Shown: positions 59,490 through 60,292 of the stretch, piece by piece | Numbering within the stretch: position 1 is the stretch's first letter | Layout of the letters: each line of letters opens with the position of its first letter | DNA from: Clostridia bacterium | GTDB lineage: Bacteria; Bacillota; Clostridia; Oscillospirales; Acutalibacteraceae | Direction: 5' to 3' | Length of the DNA: 60,292 nucleotides | NCBI GenBank assembly: GCA_900766895.1 | Contig: CAAFXF010000017.1 | Span: 1-60,292 of the forward strand | Made by a program: the position numbers and the translations under genes | The notes under the pieces: generated by a model | What the model was told of the DNA's origin: nothing | Database searches by the model: none | What the model saw: only the letters and a program-made list of their open reading frames with translations

Positions 59490-60292
59490 ATGAAAAAGAC
59501 AAATGTTCTTTGTATAATGGATGGCTTCGGACATAATGCAAACGATTACGGCAATGCTGTTGCGGCCGCAAAAAAGCCAAATCTTGATATGCTTATGCAA
59601 AAGTATCCGTTCACATATATCGGTGCGTCGGGTATGGATGTTGGCTTGCCTGACGGTCAAATGGGTAATTCGGAGGTTGGACACACAAATATGGGTGCCG
59701 GCCGTGTTGTGTATCAGGAGCTTACAAGAATTACCAAGTCTATCGAGGACGGAGACTTTTTTGAAAACGAAGCCCTCAAAAACGCAGTGCAAAAATCAAT
59801 TGATACCGGCAAGTCGCTTCACCTTATGGGCTTGATGTCCGACGGCGGTGTTCACAGCCACAACAGCCATACCTTTGCACTTGTAGAGCTTGCAAAGAGA
59901 ATGGGACAGGATAAGGTTTATCTTCATTGCATAATGGACGGCAGAGATGTTCCGCCTACATCGGGCAAGGATTTCGTTGCCGATGCAATAGAAAAAATGG
60001 CACAAATCGGCGTAGGCAAGGTTGCTACCGTTATGGGCAGATACTACGCAATGGATAGAGATAATAACTGGGACAGAGTTCAAAAGGCATATGATGCGGT
60101 AGTGTTCGGCAAGGGTATTCAAAACACAAATCCCGTTGCCGCTATCGAGGAAAGCTATCAGACTGTTGACGGTGACGGCAAAAACCTTACTGATGAATTT
60201 ATTTTGCCAACCGTTACTCTTGAAAACGAGGGTAGAATCAGCGCGGGCGACTCCGTTGTGTTCTTCAACTTCCGCCCCGACAGAGCAAGAGA
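59490..60292 (+). CDS. gpmI: 2,3-bisphosphoglycerate-independent phosphoglycerate mutase (partial)
   Basis: First 267 or so residues of a roughly 510-residue enzyme that runs off the window. LCIMDGFGHN, GQMGNSEVGHTNMGAGRVV (active-site Ser), and VHSHNSHTFAL, PPTSGKDFV, AMDRDNNWDR match the family. AAGGAG upstream. Third gene of the glycolytic operon. Confidence 0.96.
   Translation, partial: MKKTNVLCIMDGFGHNANDYGNAVAAAKKPNLDMLMQKYPFTYIGASGMDVGLPDGQMGNSEVGHTNMGAGRVVYQELTRITKSIEDGDFFENEALKNAVQKSIDTGKSLHLMGLMSDGGVHSHNSHTFALVELAKRMGQDKVYLHCIMDGRDVPPTSGKDFVADAIEKMAQIGVGKVATVMGRYYAMDRDNNWDRVQKAYDAVVFGKGIQNTNPVAAIEESYQTVDGDGKNLTDEFILPTVTLENEGRISAGDSVVFFNFRPDRAR

Noticed and set aside
1..60292. CRISPR arrays, rRNA, tRNA, transposases or prophage genes.
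   Set aside because: No regularly spaced direct repeats, conserved RNA genes or mobile-element proteins were found by reading either strand; a dedicated search could still find divergent ones.

Overview
The window is a 60 kb stretch of a low-to-mid G+C Gram-positive chromosome. Zinc-type S14 and L36, split transketolase genes, an LRR/SPQTG-anchored surface protein, PspC/LiaF-like envelope proteins, strong AGGAGG ribosome binding sites and the S10-spc-alpha order secY-adk-map-infA-rpmJ-rpsM-rpsK-rpsD-rpoA-rplQ all point to an anaerobic member of the Clostridia. Rubrerythrin with a PerR-like regulator fits an anaerobe. An Oscillospiraceae/Ruminococcaceae-type gut bacterium is the best guess, but this is inference from gene content only.

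Layout. 1-3.6 kb: a PerR-like regulator and rubrerythrin (minus strand), divergent from serC-serA (serine synthesis). 3.6-5.1 kb: TrmB and a DUF1624 membrane protein (minus strand). 5.2-7.3 kb: a cytosolic GH28 glycosidase with a SecB-like protein and a small Cys-rich protein. 7.3-10.7 kb: a metal-efflux module (ArsR/SmtB-type operator, a separate HMA protein, a P1B ATPase) and an AI-2E family permease. 10.7-11.1 kb: a dispersed repeat. 11.1-14.1 kb: ACT protein, homoserine dehydrogenase and aspartate kinase. 14.1-19 kb: a TetR-controlled envelope operon (LiaF-like, DUF4097, PspC, ABC exporter). 19-21.4 kb: greA and an unusual lysS. 21.4-25 kb: a sortase-anchored LRR protein, a gene remnant, a MerR-type regulator and a second copy of the repeat. 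25.1-29.3 kb: ilvD, a sortase-fold protein lacking its catalytic residues, a membrane protein and an orphan polysaccharide-export-type ABC ATPase. 29.4-45.1 kb: a long S10 leader and the complete S10-spc-alpha ribosomal cluster. 45.1-46.7 kb: an A+T-rich single gene with a SAP domain and a PD-(D/E)XK-like nuclease core. 46.8-50.9 kb: polA, rimI, tsaD. 51-52.9 kb: GTP-type pckA. 52.9-55.4 kb: a glycosyltransferase pair (minus strand). 55.5 kb to the end: split transketolase, pgk, tpiA and the start of gpmI.

Most of the window is ordinary housekeeping DNA. The parts that stand out are: (1) lysyl-tRNA synthetase with about 117 extra N-terminal residues that look like two YegP/DUF1508 repeats; (2) a sortase-fold protein in which the catalytic His, Cys and Arg are all replaced, encoded with a membrane protein and an ABC ATPase; (3) the A+T-rich SAP/PD-(D/E)XK gene between rplQ and polA, a candidate lone defence or DNA-processing protein; (4) the roughly 330-nt leader of the S10 operon; (5) a textbook ArsR/SmtB operator with no regulator gene beside it. 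No rRNA, tRNA, CRISPR array, transposase or prophage was seen. All statements are from reading the sequence; no database search was run.
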